From NCBI GenBank assembly GCA_014607495.2, contig CP053162.1, positions 124,001 through 188,000 on the forward strand: DNA of 64,000 nt, written 5' to 3'. Made by a program: the position numbers and the translations under genes. The notes beneath the pieces are model-generated. The model was not told where the DNA came from. It made no database searches and saw only the letters and a list, made by a program, of their open reading frames with translations. Positions within the stretch are counted from its first letter, which is position 1, and each line of letters opens with the position of its first letter. The DNA comes from Carposina sasakii (lineage: Eukaryota; Arthropoda; Insecta; Lepidoptera; Carposinidae). Below are positions 10,334-22,604 of the stretch, piece after piece.

Positions 10334-11960
10334 TATAACAGTTGGTCGTATAACAGTTGGTCGACGTATTATAAGTAGGTGTGTGAGTTATTAACACTAT
10401 TCTGTTTTGCCATTTGACATAACCATGTGGGAAGTTTTTAAATTTAATTTAAATTCGTCTTAGCCCAGTCACTCGTAATTCTATCCGCCATACGTCTCTC
10501 TCTCTCGCTCTCGCAATCTATCCATCCCTTTCACTCACGTCATGCGTTCTGTTCCATCTTTCAACTAATACATCGTCATTCACTCCACAACCATAAAGAG
10601 AAGTTATGACTAATTGACGTCATTTAAAATTAATTTAAAGATTAAGAAGTTAATGCAATTGTGTCTCTGCTAACAAAAAAATGGATTAAACAGGTAATGA
10701 ATATTTAATGTCGCCGTCGTACATCGCACCGTAATAATTGTAACAAATTATAAACTTTATAACATTGGCTTATACATAATTATGTGTGTAAACACAGAAA
10801 ATGGCACGTAATATAATTGGATGACTTAATCACAGCCCACACGGAATTAGTCCAAGTCAATAATTAGTGAGCATAAACGAGATGTTCACAATTAACAGTG
10901 ACGGTCGCGACGTAAGGGGTTATGTATGAAGGAAGAGCTGGGAGGAGATGTCCGATATGGCAACAACGTTTGTATATTGAAAGTACAGTACTCGTACCTA
11001 TCGTTGTACTGGTGAGAGGTGGACTGAATTGTAAAAAAACATTAAAATCAAATCCAGTGTTGCCAACTCTAGATTACCTACGCCTACCTATTACATTTTA
11101 CAACAACACCATCAAGTGTACCTATCAATCTGTGCACAAGCGAAATTCGCAAAAACCAACAGGAAGCCTTCACATTGGCGCGTGATGAAGTGGAAATAAT
11201 ACATTGTCATGTCTGCGTCTACTTTGAAATCGCATCCCCTCTCAATACCTCCTGCATGAGTTTATGGTGTAATAGTGGAGCTCCTGGAGTATCATGCAGG
11301 TGTGAACTCGGACTAATTGCAAATGGCCGCCATTGGTACTGTCAGCGACAGAAATTTAAGATGAAGAAGTGAGGGACCATTAATTAGATTTGAGAAGCAA
11401 AACGTTAGACTGACCAATCTCTCTGAATCTAATTATACCTATATTAAACGTTAAAATAAATGAAGTGTATATTTAGATTAATTTAATATTTATGTAAAAT
11501 ACGTTCTTTTTCGAATGTTAATTTTAGGTAGGTATATAATAGATCCTTTCCTAAAATGGGATTTGTATGATAATTATTTGATTTTGTTTGTTATATTATG
11601 TAAATGTTTTGTTTTTACAAGCTTTTATTTAACTTGCAATGTATATTTGTTCGGGTGAAATCTTACAACTCAATTTTAAGGCACTTGCCCTCAACCTATT
11701 GGGCTGAAATTTGGTGAGCACGTTCAGTTCGGATGACAATGCATGATTAACAGTGTGACGTCATTCTAAATCCAACATGGCGGCATACCCACAATGGCGG
11801 ACCAATTATTTTTAATGCATTCTTACAATATGGGTATCAAATTAAAGGGCTAGCTGAGAGTAACTCGAAAAAAATGTGACGTCACTCTTAATCCAATATG
11901 GCGGACTTCTAAAACTTGAAAATCTATTTTGAAACAGATATTTTTAGTATAAAATAAAAT
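10334..11960. other. intergenic, no gene recognised
   Basis: No reliable coding frame. The stretch 11690-11910 contains two related blocks around TGTGACGTCA and AATCCAACATGGCGG, probably an old repeat. A tract of CTCTCTCTCGCTCTCG lies near 10497. Confidence 0.45.
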
Positions 11961-12563
11961 TTAGGTAAAAAAACCTTTTTAAAAACAAGCTTTTATTTAA
12001 ATGCGCTAAAAAGAAAAAATAAACTTTTACACTAAAACTTTTACTGTTAATTTATAACGTCATTTCAAATTTAACACATTTGACACAATTTATATGTTAT
12101 AAAAGCTTGTCGCGACATTTAAGTACTCGTATTTACTTTCTTAGTTTTAAATTTTTAATAAGTCAAGGTGAGGCCGTGCCCAGGACTGAGTGGCATGATG
12201 ACATGATGTCGTGAACATACCACCTCGGGGCACCGGGGCGAACCCTGTTGTATATTACTCTCTTACTCTTCTACACGAAGCTCTGGAAGGGTCGACGGAT
12301 ATTTCTTCGATATGCGTGGGAACAATATGGGAAAATCTGAAACATCAACACAAAGATGCTGCCTAATAAACATTTAAAAGTAAGAACGAAAATACGAGTA
12401 CTTAAATGTCGCGACAAGCTTTTATAACATATAAATTGTGTCAAATGTGTTAAATTTGAAATGACGTTATAAATTAACAGTAAAAGTTTTAGTGTAAAAG
12501 TTTATTTTTTCTTTTTAGCGCATTTAAATAAAAGCTTGTTTTTAAAAAGGTTTTTTTACCTAA
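11961..12563. mobile_element. 603-bp element with perfect 171-bp terminal inverted repeats
   Basis: Positions 11961-12131 and 12393-12563 are exact reverse complements. Pairing continues inward with a few mismatches to about 12152/12372. The centre (about 12154-12372) is GC-richer and unrelated to the arms. No transposase frame is present. Perfect arms imply recent insertion or arm homogenisation. I see no clear target duplication. Confidence 0.85.
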
Positions 12564-12972
12564 TTTTTTTATGACTACGCTTGCATCATAATTGGGTTAA
12601 TACCGCTGAGTATCATTTTAAATTAAAGGTATAGTATAGTAGAATTTCTACAATTTTTTTAACGCTGACTGTACCAGACTGTAGGTAGGTAAGTTTCATA
12701 AATTTTTATTATACCTAACATAATTTAAATTTAACTGTAATGGATGTGTAGGCTGATGGCAAATAATCATACTAATGATACAGATAAAGCGAACTGTGCT
12801 AAATGGGAACTTAAAATCAGACTGAAAAACCTATTTCCATATTTGCTGCAGGTCTACACGGAGGAAACTCGAAGAGAAGATGTGGTAATCAAAGACGTAC
12901 AGTAATCGTCATTGTGGCCTATGATGTGACCCAATCACTGATTGACACATTTTGACTCTACGTAGGTACCCT

Positions 12973-15270
12973 ATAATAATAATAATAATAATAATAATTT
13001 ATTTCACAAGAAATGTGGTACATAGCAAAGATCTTAAAGTAAATAGGTTTCACACATTTCGCCACAGTCAGGCATGCAAAATTAGTTTATAAGTTCAAGG
13101 GGTAAAACAATGTCCAACACAATTGATACTACTCGCAGGTTAAATTACAATTATTGTCAAATGATAGATACGAGTACATCATAGTTGGTTACATTAGGAT
13201 AACCACAGATCTGTTTATTTTATATGTATATAACCATTGTCTTCAAAGAAGTCATGCAAAGAGTAGAAATTTTTTGACTTTAGCCATTTAATGAGGCTTT
13301 TCTTAAATAGTTTACTAGGTAGGTCTCTCACGTTAGCAGGCAATGCATTATAAATTTTAACACACATAGCGTGACACTGGTTTTTATAAAACTGCATTTT
13401 TGGTAAACTATCGTAGACTAGCCTGTCAGGATTTCTGGTGCTGCGAGGAAATATATCTTTCGCTGTTTTGAAAAAACTAGGATTACTTTTCACAAACAAA
13501 GCCGATTCTAGGATGTACATGCAGGTAAGTGTCATGATACCTGAGTGTTCAAAGAGCGGTAAGCACGATTCGTACGGAGGTTTTCCGTATATTGCCCGAA
13601 CGCATTTTTTTTGTCCTTTAAATGCAAGATCTATATCTGTAGAGTTACCCCATAACAAGAGTCCGTATCGGAGTATGGATGCCACATATCTATGATACGC
13701 TGATAGAGTAGTTGAAAGTGCAGCTACTTTCCGCAATCTACTTAAGACGTACGTATACCGGTTAAGTTTATCCCGAGTCGTATTTATTTGTGATTTCCAA
13801 TTGCAGTTTTCGTCAATTATAACGCCTAAAAATTTAGTTTCATTTATTTCTGCAATTTTTTGTCCATTGTAATTTATATCTAATGTCGATTTGTTATTAT
13901 AACTAGCACTGAATTGTATATAGTTGGTTTTAGTCAAGTTAACATTTATATTATTCTTATTTAACCATTCAATAATCAATTTAATAGTGTTATTTATGTC
14001 ATATTCAAATAATGTAGTATCATTTTTATCATTACCAGTAATAACAACTGAGATGTCATCTGCATACAAGATATATTTATTGCTTGTCAATTCTGATAGG
14101 TCATTAATATAAAATAAAAAAAGAAGAGGTCCAAGAACGCTTCCTTGGGGGACTCCACATGTGTTGACTTTGTAGTCCGATTTATAAGACACTAATTGAG
14201 ATTTCTCATTTATATTTTCAATTTCAACAGCTTGTTTTCTGTTGAAGAGATATGATTGGATCCAGTTTAGAGCTGGTCCTCTTATGCCGTAGTTGTCTAA
14301 TTTTGCCAACAGCAATTCATGAGAAACAAAATCAAAAGCCTTGGTCATATCGAAAAAAACTGCTGCTGTAAGTTTTCGTGCATTCACATTTTCAGTGATT
14401 TCTTTGACCAATTGGAACATTGCCGTTTTTATGGATTTATTTTTCCGAAAGCCATGTTGCTCTTCTCTCAGAATACCAAATTTATCCGAGAAAGCCATGA
14501 GTTTTTTTGCCATAGCCTTTTCAAAAATCTTGGACATTACTGGAATCAGTGCTATAGGACGATAGTTAGCTAAAAGGGTTTTGTCTCCTTTCTTATGTAA
14601 AGGTTTAACTATGGACATTTTAAATTGTTTCGGAAACTCTCCCTTTACTAATGACAAGTTCACCAAATATGTAAGTGGCTTCGCTAGTTCATTGGCACAG
14701 TACTTTATCACTTTTGTTGAGATTTGATCGTATCCGACCGCGTTTGTGTTTTTCAATGAACGGATAATAGTAATAATTTCTTCATTGAGGTAAGGCTCAA
14801 GAAAAATACTATTAGGGATACGTGTATTATTAGTATTATGCAAAATTTTGTCATTTGAGTTAGTTAGGTTAATAAAGTAGTCATTAAATTTATTAGTTAT
14901 GTAACCAGAGTCTGATGTAAAGTTTCCGTCAACACATATTTTATTTATGAATTTTCCTTTTTTAGTGTTATTAGTTTCTGTGTTAATTATAGTCCACGCG
15001 GCTTTGCATTTATTCATTGAACCGTTTATATATTTGTCATTTTGTATTTTCTGTGACAAATATATACAACGACGAAGCAATTGGGAATATGTTTCATATG
15101 TGTTTTTTAGATTTTTTGATTTAAATTTGTAAAACTTAAAACGAAGGCATCTTTTTGTTACACAGCTCTTTTTTAATCCTTTTGTAATCCATTTAGATAT
15201 ATCATATATATCATAGCCTATAGCCCCCTCATCATTATATTTACCCTTGTACACTGTACACGGCGATACT
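12973..15270 (-). mobile_element. LINE (Jockey/CR1-like), 5'-truncated, with (TTA)n tail
   Basis: The element runs leftward: an open reverse transcriptase frame (15254-13215), a 3' UTR of about 215 bp (13214-13001), and a simple (TTA)n tail read on the minus strand (12973-13000). The apurinic endonuclease and ORF1 are missing, so it is a 5'-truncated copy starting at about 15270. The uninterrupted frame suggests recent insertion. Confidence 0.85.
13215..15254 (-). CDS. reverse transcriptase of a non-LTR retrotransposon (5'-truncated)
   Basis: A 679-residue open frame with the ordered motifs of non-LTR reverse transcriptases: KPLHKKGDKTLLANYRPIAL and the following FEKAM (motifs 1-2), EEQHGFRKNKS (motif 2a), the first catalytic Asp in FDMTKAFD (motif A), GVPQGSVLGPLLFLFYINDL (motif B), the catalytic YADD (motif C) and TKFLGVIIDE (motif E). 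The N-terminal 130 residues are the linker normally found after the endonuclease, so the natural start lies upstream and was lost. The first ATG in the frame is not the native start. It would copy element RNA at a nicked target, but without endonuclease this copy cannot be autonomous. No stop or frameshift is seen. Its nearest family is probably Jockey/CR1; this is an inference from motif spacing. Confidence 0.85.
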   Translation of the reverse strand: MYKGKYNDEGAIGYDIYDISKWITKGLKKSCVTKRCLRFKFYKFKSKNLKNTYETYSQLLRRCIYLSQKIQNDKYINGSMNKCKAAWTIINTETNNTKKGKFINKICVDGNFTSDSGYITNKFNDYFINLTNSNDKILHNTNNTRIPNSIFLEPYLNEEIITIIRSLKNTNAVGYDQISTKVIKYCANELAKPLTYLVNLSLVKGEFPKQFKMSIVKPLHKKGDKTLLANYRPIALIPVMSKIFEKAMAKKLMAFSDKFGILREEQHGFRKNKSIKTAMFQLVKEITENVNARKLTAAVFFDMTKAFDFVSHELLLAKLDNYGIRGPALNWIQSYLFNRKQAVEIENINEKSQLVSYKSDYKVNTCGVPQGSVLGPLLFLFYINDLSELTSNKYILYADDISVVITGNDKNDTTLFEYDINNTIKLIIEWLNKNNINVNLTKTNYIQFSASYNNKSTLDINYNGQKIAEINETKFLGVIIDENCNWKSQINTTRDKLNRYTYVLSRLRKVAALSTTLSAYHRYVASILRYGLLLWGNSTDIDLAFKGQKKCVRAIYGKPPYESCLPLFEHSGIMTLTCMYILESALFVKSNPSFFKTAKDIFPRSTRNPDRLVYDSLPKMQFYKNQCHAMCVKIYNALPANVRDLPSKLFKKSLIKWLKSKNFYSLHDFFEDNGYIHIK

Positions 15271-15344
15271 GAGCTCTGCGTTCTATGAATAAACGTTGTT
15301 AGGTTACGTACCTATAGACCAGGCCTCATTTTCAAAAAAGGATA

Positions 15345-15430
15345 GCCAGAACTGCAAAATCACGATAGGGATCCCACAGACACAACTAGCATGAAGGGGC
15401 CAGATGTAAATGATCAGTGACAAGTTTATT
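15345..15430 (-). repeat. repeat family X fragment
   Basis: Inverted family X blocks: GCCAGAACTGCA, GATCCCACAGACAC and GATCAGTGACAAG. It runs directly into the 22-bp array at 15431. Confidence 0.6.
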
Positions 15431-15526
15431 GTCTCTCCTTCCCCTCCTTTGTGTCTCTCCTTCCCCTCCTTTGTGTCTCTCCTTCCCCTCCTTTGTGTCT
15501 CTCCTTCCCCTCCTTTGTGTCTCTCC
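15431..15526. repeat. 22-bp minisatellite, four units
   Basis: Four exact 22-bp pyrimidine-rich units (GTCTCTCCTTCCCCTCCTTT plus GT) start at 15431, followed by a partial fifth. It has expanded at the edge of a truncated family X copy. Confidence 0.9.
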
Positions 15527-15953
15527 CGCGCATTTTATATAGGACTGTCATGTACTGGGTAGGTATATGTCCTATGTATAGGTAAGCGACATAAACCTCA
15601 TGATGCTATGCATCAAAAATTAGCTTCTAAAGTCTATCAGTAGTTTAAAATGGACGCGTAAGATTTATGGACCCCACTGGAGAGAAAATATCAAATCCAG
15701 GCGAATTCACGCACCGTAAGCAAAGAAATCTTAACCTATAAGGCGATGTAACCTGACACCGCCCAAACTAGTTAGTGCGATGGTACCCCCCAGAGCACTG
15801 ACAGCGCGGGTTGGGTTACCAGCCAGAGTCAGCCGAGTCTTGAAGAAAGCAAAAGAAGGAGATGCTGTAGTCAGGGTATGTTGGTTAACTGGTCGAGAAA
15901 ACTTATCACATAGGCGAAATTCAGAGTACTCATTACATAAATCACACATCTGT

Positions 15954-16069
15954 GGGGTAAGCACGAACCTTTTTACGTGACGTAACGCTAGCGACTCGCT
16001 AGCAAAGTCTATGTGATTTGACAGTTTGACGATAGCGTTACGGACTATCGAGAGGTTCGTGCTTACCTC
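15954..16069. mobile_element. short MITE, internally deleted copy of the 25838-26364 family
   Basis: Termini GGGGTAAGCACGAACCT and AGGTTCGTGCTTACC frame 116 bp. Read in reverse complement, its two ends match the two ends of the 527-bp element at 25838-26364, so it is a deletion derivative. Confidence 0.75.
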
Positions 16070-16261
16070 TATTAGAACCTAACATAAAGGTTTAATGTAA
16101 TTGATGGCATAGCAGGCCACATTTATTTTGTTTTATTATTTTTTCTATTATTAAATTATTTTTTACTACAATATGAATTCTCGGCAATGTACGATCTATG
16201 AAAATACAGTCCACTAATTTTACTATTATGAAATCTATTATTTAATTTACCAGTTCCTAAG

Positions 16262-16505
16262 CCGACACGCTCTGATCTCCCGAATTGGAGTAACCAGAAC
16301 ATCATAAAGGACAACCCATAGCCTCATTTAGCATAGCGTGGAGAAACGTTAATGATTGCGTCAGTGACAAGTTGCTAGCTTATCGCCTGAAAGAAGCCCT
16401 GTCACTGATTTACACCTGGCCATACTATACTAAACGTGGCTATGGGATATTCCTCATGATCCTGCAGTTTTGGCTACCTCGTTTCGGGAAAACAGCCGTG
16501 TGTGT
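16262..16505. repeat. head-to-head pair of family X fragments
   Basis: The left half reads family X on the minus strand (GGAGTAACCAGAACATCATA, TTTAGCATAGCG, GTGACAAGTTGCTAGC). The right half reads it on the plus strand (TACTAAACGTGGCTATGGGA, GATCCTGCAGTTTTGGCTAC, AACAGCCGTGTG), so the whole can fold back. Confidence 0.65.
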
Positions 16506-17453
16506 ATAGGTATATATATATACCCACATAAGTACGTATCTAATACACCTTACAGCACACGCGCAATGGCGACATTTTTCTATAAACAAAACTTATTATG
16601 CCACGTCCATTTGTGCTTCTTCCATGACCCGACCGCGACAGGTGTTGAATTGTAAGTAATGTGAGAGAAATTCAAACAAATTAATCAAGAACAAAATATT
16701 TTGGGACTTGCTTTGTTACAAGGCGAGATAGATACAGATAGGTATCGTCCTTTGAAGAATAAACTACGTCAGGAATTCCGGGAAGAGGCGGTAGGCTCAC
16801 CTCCTCACCAGCATAAGCTGAGGTTACAAGTTCAAGAAAAGATAGCATAATTTATGATACAAGATTACATCACAATATTACCTATTAATATTTGTGGTAA
16901 ATACGTCTATTAAATATAAACATATGACTGTGTAGCTCCAGAATAAAAAAACTTTGGTAGTTATTGCAAAACCGCATTCACATTATTTTAGCTACTTTGA
17001 TAAAAACAGCCGCCTGCGTAAAATTTTATTTACCCATTGAGGAATCTACCTATAATGATAGGTAGGTACTTTTCAAGCTCAAATGATGCAGGTTTTTCAA
17101 TAGGCAGATAGTTATTTGTTATATTTGTTTTGTATTGTAATATAGGTACTGTTTGGGATCCATAAGTAAACGCTAAAACATTATCAAGATTGTCACAGCA
17201 TTAACTTTGTCCTTCAAATAGACCTATTTGATCATTAGAAAAATCAGCCCTAAATAAAATTACCGTATTCCGGATGACTGGGAAACATGTTAACACAAAC
17301 TTTCAGTCCTTTTGGTTGTAATAAATTTATTTAATTAAATAATTACACACAAAATTTTGATTACTATTTCACCACGCGTCTTGCTTGTAACCAACTAGGT
17401 AACAACTATGCAACGCGATTTGAAAATCGAAATCGCGGAAATGGATGCGTAGG
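16506..17453. other. intergenic, no gene recognised
   Basis: AT-rich sequence; no coding frame or RNA gene that I can support. Confidence 0.45.
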
Positions 17454-18191
17454 CACTGGCGGACTAAGACTTTTTGAGGCCCGGGGCGGTCTTTAATTTT
17501 AGGGCCCCCTGGCGCCCGCCCTCCAGATTTACTGAATTAAACAAATGCAGATATCTTCCGGATATCTTATCCGCCAGATATGTGTGATGCCGTCTCTTTC
17601 GGTTCGTACTAACAAGAGGGAGATGTCAATAGAGATATCTGTCAGATAATTATATTGGGCACTTATCAGTAAGTGTTGAAACAGGCCCTATGAATGCGTT
17701 ATAAACAGAGGTCGGAATTAGGTAGAGTCATTTATGTACTTGCACTGATTTCATACAGCGAAAGAATAAAGTGGATATGCCTCAAATTACAAACTAATAA
17801 ACATTTTATGTTAATTAACTTTGTTTTATTTGTCTATCTCTGAGGGTTTTATTATTATTTATTTGTAATATTGTTGGCCACACGAGATTGTCCATTAGAA
17901 ATCCTGGGAAGGTCTACATTAATATCAACATTTCGATGCAAGTACATAAATGACTCTACCTAATTCCGACCTCTGGTTATGAATCTTATGAACTTAGATG
18001 AATTAGGTACCTACACCGTTTACTTATTATGGTAAATGATCGGAAGAATGGTTTAATTACAGCAGATTATGTTAAAATAACATTGTCTGAGTAGACAAGG
18101 AATTTTTTTTTTAATAATGCCAATCCGAGGCCCCTCAGTTGTGGGGCCCGGGGCGGACCGCCCCCACCGCCCCCCTGTTAGTCCGCCAGTG
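17454..18191. mobile_element. hAT-type non-autonomous element, 738 bp, perfect 8-bp TSD
   Basis: The termini CACTGGCGGACTAA and TTAGTCCGCCAGTG are exact inverted repeats. The same 8 bp, TGCGTAGG, flanks both sides (17446-17453 and 18192-18199). Eight-bp duplications are typical of hAT transposons. There is no transposase inside; the GC-rich ends resemble many animal hAT elements. A second inverted-repeat unit is nested at 17706-17975. Confidence 0.85.
17706..17975. mobile_element. inverted-repeat element nested in the hAT element
   Basis: The arms 17706-17744 and 17937-17975 are perfect 39-bp reverse complements (outer end CAGAGGTCGGAATTAGGTAG). The loop of about 190 bp has no coding content. 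Confidence 0.75.
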
Positions 18192-19380
18192 TGCGTAGGC
18201 GCCATGATGTCGCGGTTTTGAAAAGTTCGAATATTAGAATAGTTTCCGTGCACGATTTCGGAACTAACATTTTTGTATGCAGTTACACAGATTATACAGA
18301 TACATGCTGAGCAACTAGCGCCACCACCGTAAGGAAAAAGTTGACGTTATCCGGGGGAACGTAGGAATAGTACGAACATTTTTTTTTAAATAATAGGCAG
18401 AATAATTTTATTATGTATCCATACAGCCTTGTCTCTATGATATTTGATGTTGATGATGTTTTTTAAATGTCGAGAAAATACTCAAAAATCAACATTAAAT
18501 ATGCAGATCTTAACTTCAAATAAATTACTTTTCAGAAATTTAATACTGGGAAAACATTTTCTCTTATAATGTTTGCTAATTAGTAGATTTAAGTAACTTA
18601 ATATCACGGTAGGTAAAAATATATCTTGGTGTTGCCAATAAACTCTATTGATATTAAATATACATTAACATCTATAATTAATTCTTTTTAAGAAAAAATA
18701 TCTAACGCGAGTCTGTTAATAACATTCAGGTTCCGTACGTAATTGGAAGCAAGTTTTTTATAGATCACGTACGGAAAGTAATAATGACAAGCTTTAAAGC
18801 CACGCTATTTTACAGTATACATAAATATAGTATTACCTTAAGAAATAATACTTAAATAATAATCATTCCAGTATCATTTACCAATTATAAAGCCATTATA
18901 AATGCAAATAGTAATCAAGGATTCCCTCCTTTTGTCATTCTCATTTAATTGATGCGATTTTTCTACCATTCATTACTGGTAGCTGATATCTTATAGATAT
19001 ATATTCCCTAACAATACTTACCAGTATCCCAATTTCCTTATATATATAACGGATATATATAATGGTTGTATATATAACGGATTATATGTAATTGGCTTCT
19101 TTGTTGGTATAAGTTATATTATATTGTTTTATAAGCTGTTGGTTTTTAGAGTTGTAATAAATAAATATATGTTTCTTGTGTCAGTGATGACCATTTTCAT
19201 AACATTAGGTATTTTGAGGTCTAATAGTGTGTATAGTATCCCAAAATCCTACCTTAATAATCAATACATACTCGTAAGTAATGTACTATGTCATATGAAA
19301 TGGGCCATCACTGAGCTCTATTCAATGTACTAGAAATCCCTTACTAATCAACATAATTTTCATTATACCTACATACATAT
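18192..19380. other. intergenic, no gene recognised
   Basis: AT-rich. It includes a TATATA-rich patch at 19040-19090 and no supported gene. Confidence 0.45.
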
Positions 19381-19510
19381 AGTCACGCCCATTATCCCCC
19401 AAAGAGGTTGGGCAGAAGTGTGCAAGTTGCACACCCACTTTTCACCAATTAGCCTATTAAGTCCCACGTGGTAGGGTTGAGCCTACCGCCGCTTTTCGGG
19501 CGCAAATTCA
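19381..19510. repeat. SINE-like interspersed repeat copy
   Basis: It carries AGAGGTTGGGCAGAAGTGTG, CACCCACTTTTCACC and TTAAGTCCCACGTGGTAGGG, a block also seen diverged at 25530-25640. Class is uncertain. Confidence 0.5.
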
Positions 19511-22500
19511 ACAATCTAGCGACCGATAACGAATCCAATAGGAAATGATTCCGTGCCATTGTAAATAGGTATCATAAGCTATCATAATCCTAAAATATAC
19601 ATATTTAAAAATTAAAAAGGTTATTTTATATTTACCTAGATTGTTTCTACGGAACCCCGGTCAAAGTGTAGGCGACTCGGTTCACATAAACACGGACGTA
19701 CCTATGACTAATGGCCGAACAAGCTATTATATCAGATAAGTATTAATTTTATGAGAAACCAATAATTATTAAGTTAGATAAATACTAGTTTCGGGCGTCA
19801 ATATGTTATGCCGAAGTTGTACTGTTTAACATTTTATAATAAGTACTTTGTTATTGAAACTTTCGTAGATAGGCACATGTTGTGAGGTATTTGACCAAGT
19901 TTCCTAAGATAGGTACAGTTACTCGTACTAACTAGAGTCCACGACTCAATCTGCATGGACTGCTATTTTATCCCCTTTAGGGTAAGTTTTTTACAAACTA
20001 TGTCGTATTTATTCATATCTATCAAAAGCCCATAAAATAATGTGCATGTGGTTTCACTCAAGGTCAGTACCTAAGTTTCCAGCTAAAAAAAATTTCATAC
20101 AACCCTTTACAGCCATGTTTTTGGATTAAGGTTTCTATTTCCGTCCTTGAGTAGACTATTTCTGTATGAAAAAATATAAAAGCATATTGAAACGCACGAG
20201 ACGGAGATCTGTGGCTCCATCTAGGGGACACAGGAACATAAGTAAGAAAATAAGTAAATCAAAGCACACAGCTCGTTAAACATTTTTGTTATAGAGTCAT
20301 AGGTTAATTAACCCCTCGAAGCTTTAAATCACCAATACATTTACTAGCTAGCATCTAATAATAGATAATATAATTATATTCATGCACTTTAATACCTTTT
20401 ACCATTTACATTTCTCGAAACTGCAACTGTCAGATCTCATGGGCTCAAAACCTATAGAGGAATATATATTTTTCCTCTATGCCTGAAGCATGCTGCAGCC
20501 TGGCTACAACCTGCTACATGGATGATCGACGAGCGAGCTCCCAACGAACCGACAAACAAATCATTTGGAGCAACAGGTGGAAGGCCCGCGGCAGACCGGC
20601 TACAATACCGGCTAACTAGCTAATCAAATTAAAGAAAGTTCCTCAGATTTAGAACTAACTAAAGTCAATGAAAGATAAGGCTTAGGGATAGGCGCCATTG
20701 TCGGAAAAATTATAAAATATACTTACCAAATATCGTACTTTAGAAATACTTATACTTATTATGAGAAATCATATTTAGTTTTCGTTTTTGTACAAGTCTC
20801 AGAATAATATTTATCATTGCACAGACTAAACTAGCCTGCTGATGGTCGGTATTTGTATTCTACATGCCTTTAATACCGCTTGCCCTATTAATTTCAGAGC
20901 GTTTATGGCCTTGATGTTCGTAAAATTACATAATGCAGTTAACTCATAAGTCATAACCATTAGATATAGCAGGCAGGAGGCGGAAGGGGAAATTGTACCT
21001 ACCGTGCTGTAAAGTAAGCGGGCAGTAATGCCGTGCAGTTAAACAGGCAATCAGATAAGTTATGGGTAGCGAGGAAACCCGCCTGATTACTGGGTCTTCT
21101 GACATCATGGTTCACCTTTGGTATAAGACGGAAAGTAGAACGTTTCTATTTTATATATAAGTATTTGTAGTTGGCTACTTTCATCTACTTTCATAGGGAT
21201 TCGCTTAACATGCCCCTTTTGTTACACCTTGTATAGACATAGAGCGAGCTAAAATCGTACATTATTTTTAGCTGTTAACTACCGTCAGTATTTGTAAAAT
21301 ATCTCTACCAATATTCTTTGATATTGATGAATGACCTCATCATTCAAAATAGACAGAAAAATTAATCACAAAAATAAGCCAGACCTACCTACACGTGTTG
21401 TATGTCCTCGTCACTTCGTAAAATAAGTAACCACAAAAAATTGTAAAAAAATTTAACTGACTCCATGTTTTATTGGTCTGTGCCTTACCTTTATTTACAT
21501 TTTGCAAATAGGATGTAATGTCCCAATAGTACACAAAAGGTTTGCTCAACATGATTTCCATTGGTTCATTAGACAATAGAGCAGCGGGCGGCGCAGGCGC
21601 AGGCGTCAAGGCGACCAATCGCGCTGTTCGCCGAAATAAGTCACGCCTTAATGACGTCATTACTTACAATTCCCACGCCATTGGATTTGTTTTTCTTTTG
21701 GGCAAAACTTCATACAACATTATATTTTCTGCCTTAGATCAAGATCACAATAGAGCTATTAATAAAAATCTGATCTGGTAGGAAACTCTACTTCCCCTTC
21801 TAAAGTGTCATGATTTTGGTTTCTTGATAGCGTTTCGCGTTTGCCATTTAGCAAATATAAGTGCCTTTACTCACTTTGGTTGCCACGTGGTTTTCGGTGC
21901 CGACAACCCGGTGGTAGCAAAATATATGCCGCCGGCAACCGATAGGCTGATCATGTAATGTAACTTGCTAAAGCATAACCAAAGCAATGCAATAAGGAAA
22001 ATTGTAAGTGTTGTGTTCTCCACGCCTCCTGCTCACTCCGTAGTCCGTACACTCACACACAAAGCACTTTGAGCTTTGCTTTTGCTACGTAATTCCCCTA
22101 TGGAGCACGACTTTTTGTAGTCCAAGCAAATGAAATGTCAAGAAACAGCTAAAGAGAATATAATAACATAAGTTTAAAATAATCATAATTCCATATATCT
22201 TGACAAACAATTCTACAAACCAGTTGTGAGATGGGGCAGCTAATGAAAACTTAATTATTAGAGTCCATTATTATGTAGTAGTTACGATTACGAGCGAACG
22301 AACGGTATCCATCGCGGTATGTTTTAATTTGATATCATTTGTCAAACGTAAGGATAGGTAATAAAATAGTGGACGTCCATGACTTGACTGATATTTTTCA
22401 TAGCACTTTTTGTTTGATCACCTTTTTTCACAGACGTTTTTCTTCAATAATTTCCTACATTATTAACTGCTAGCTTTAATTATTACATAGTACCTCTACC

Positions 22501-22604
22501 TACCTACCGCATAGGTACCTATTCTGTCGAAGCACATAATCATTGATGGTTAAACATGCCTGAAATGGCCAAGTTGTAATGACCACTGTCATTAATCATC
22601 GTTA
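19511..22604. other. intergenic, no gene recognised
   Basis: No supported gene. A GC-rich patch at 21580-21660 has CCAATCGCG and a perfect TGACGTCA palindrome (21651-21658); it could be a regulatory element or an old first exon, but nothing decides this. Confidence 0.4.
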
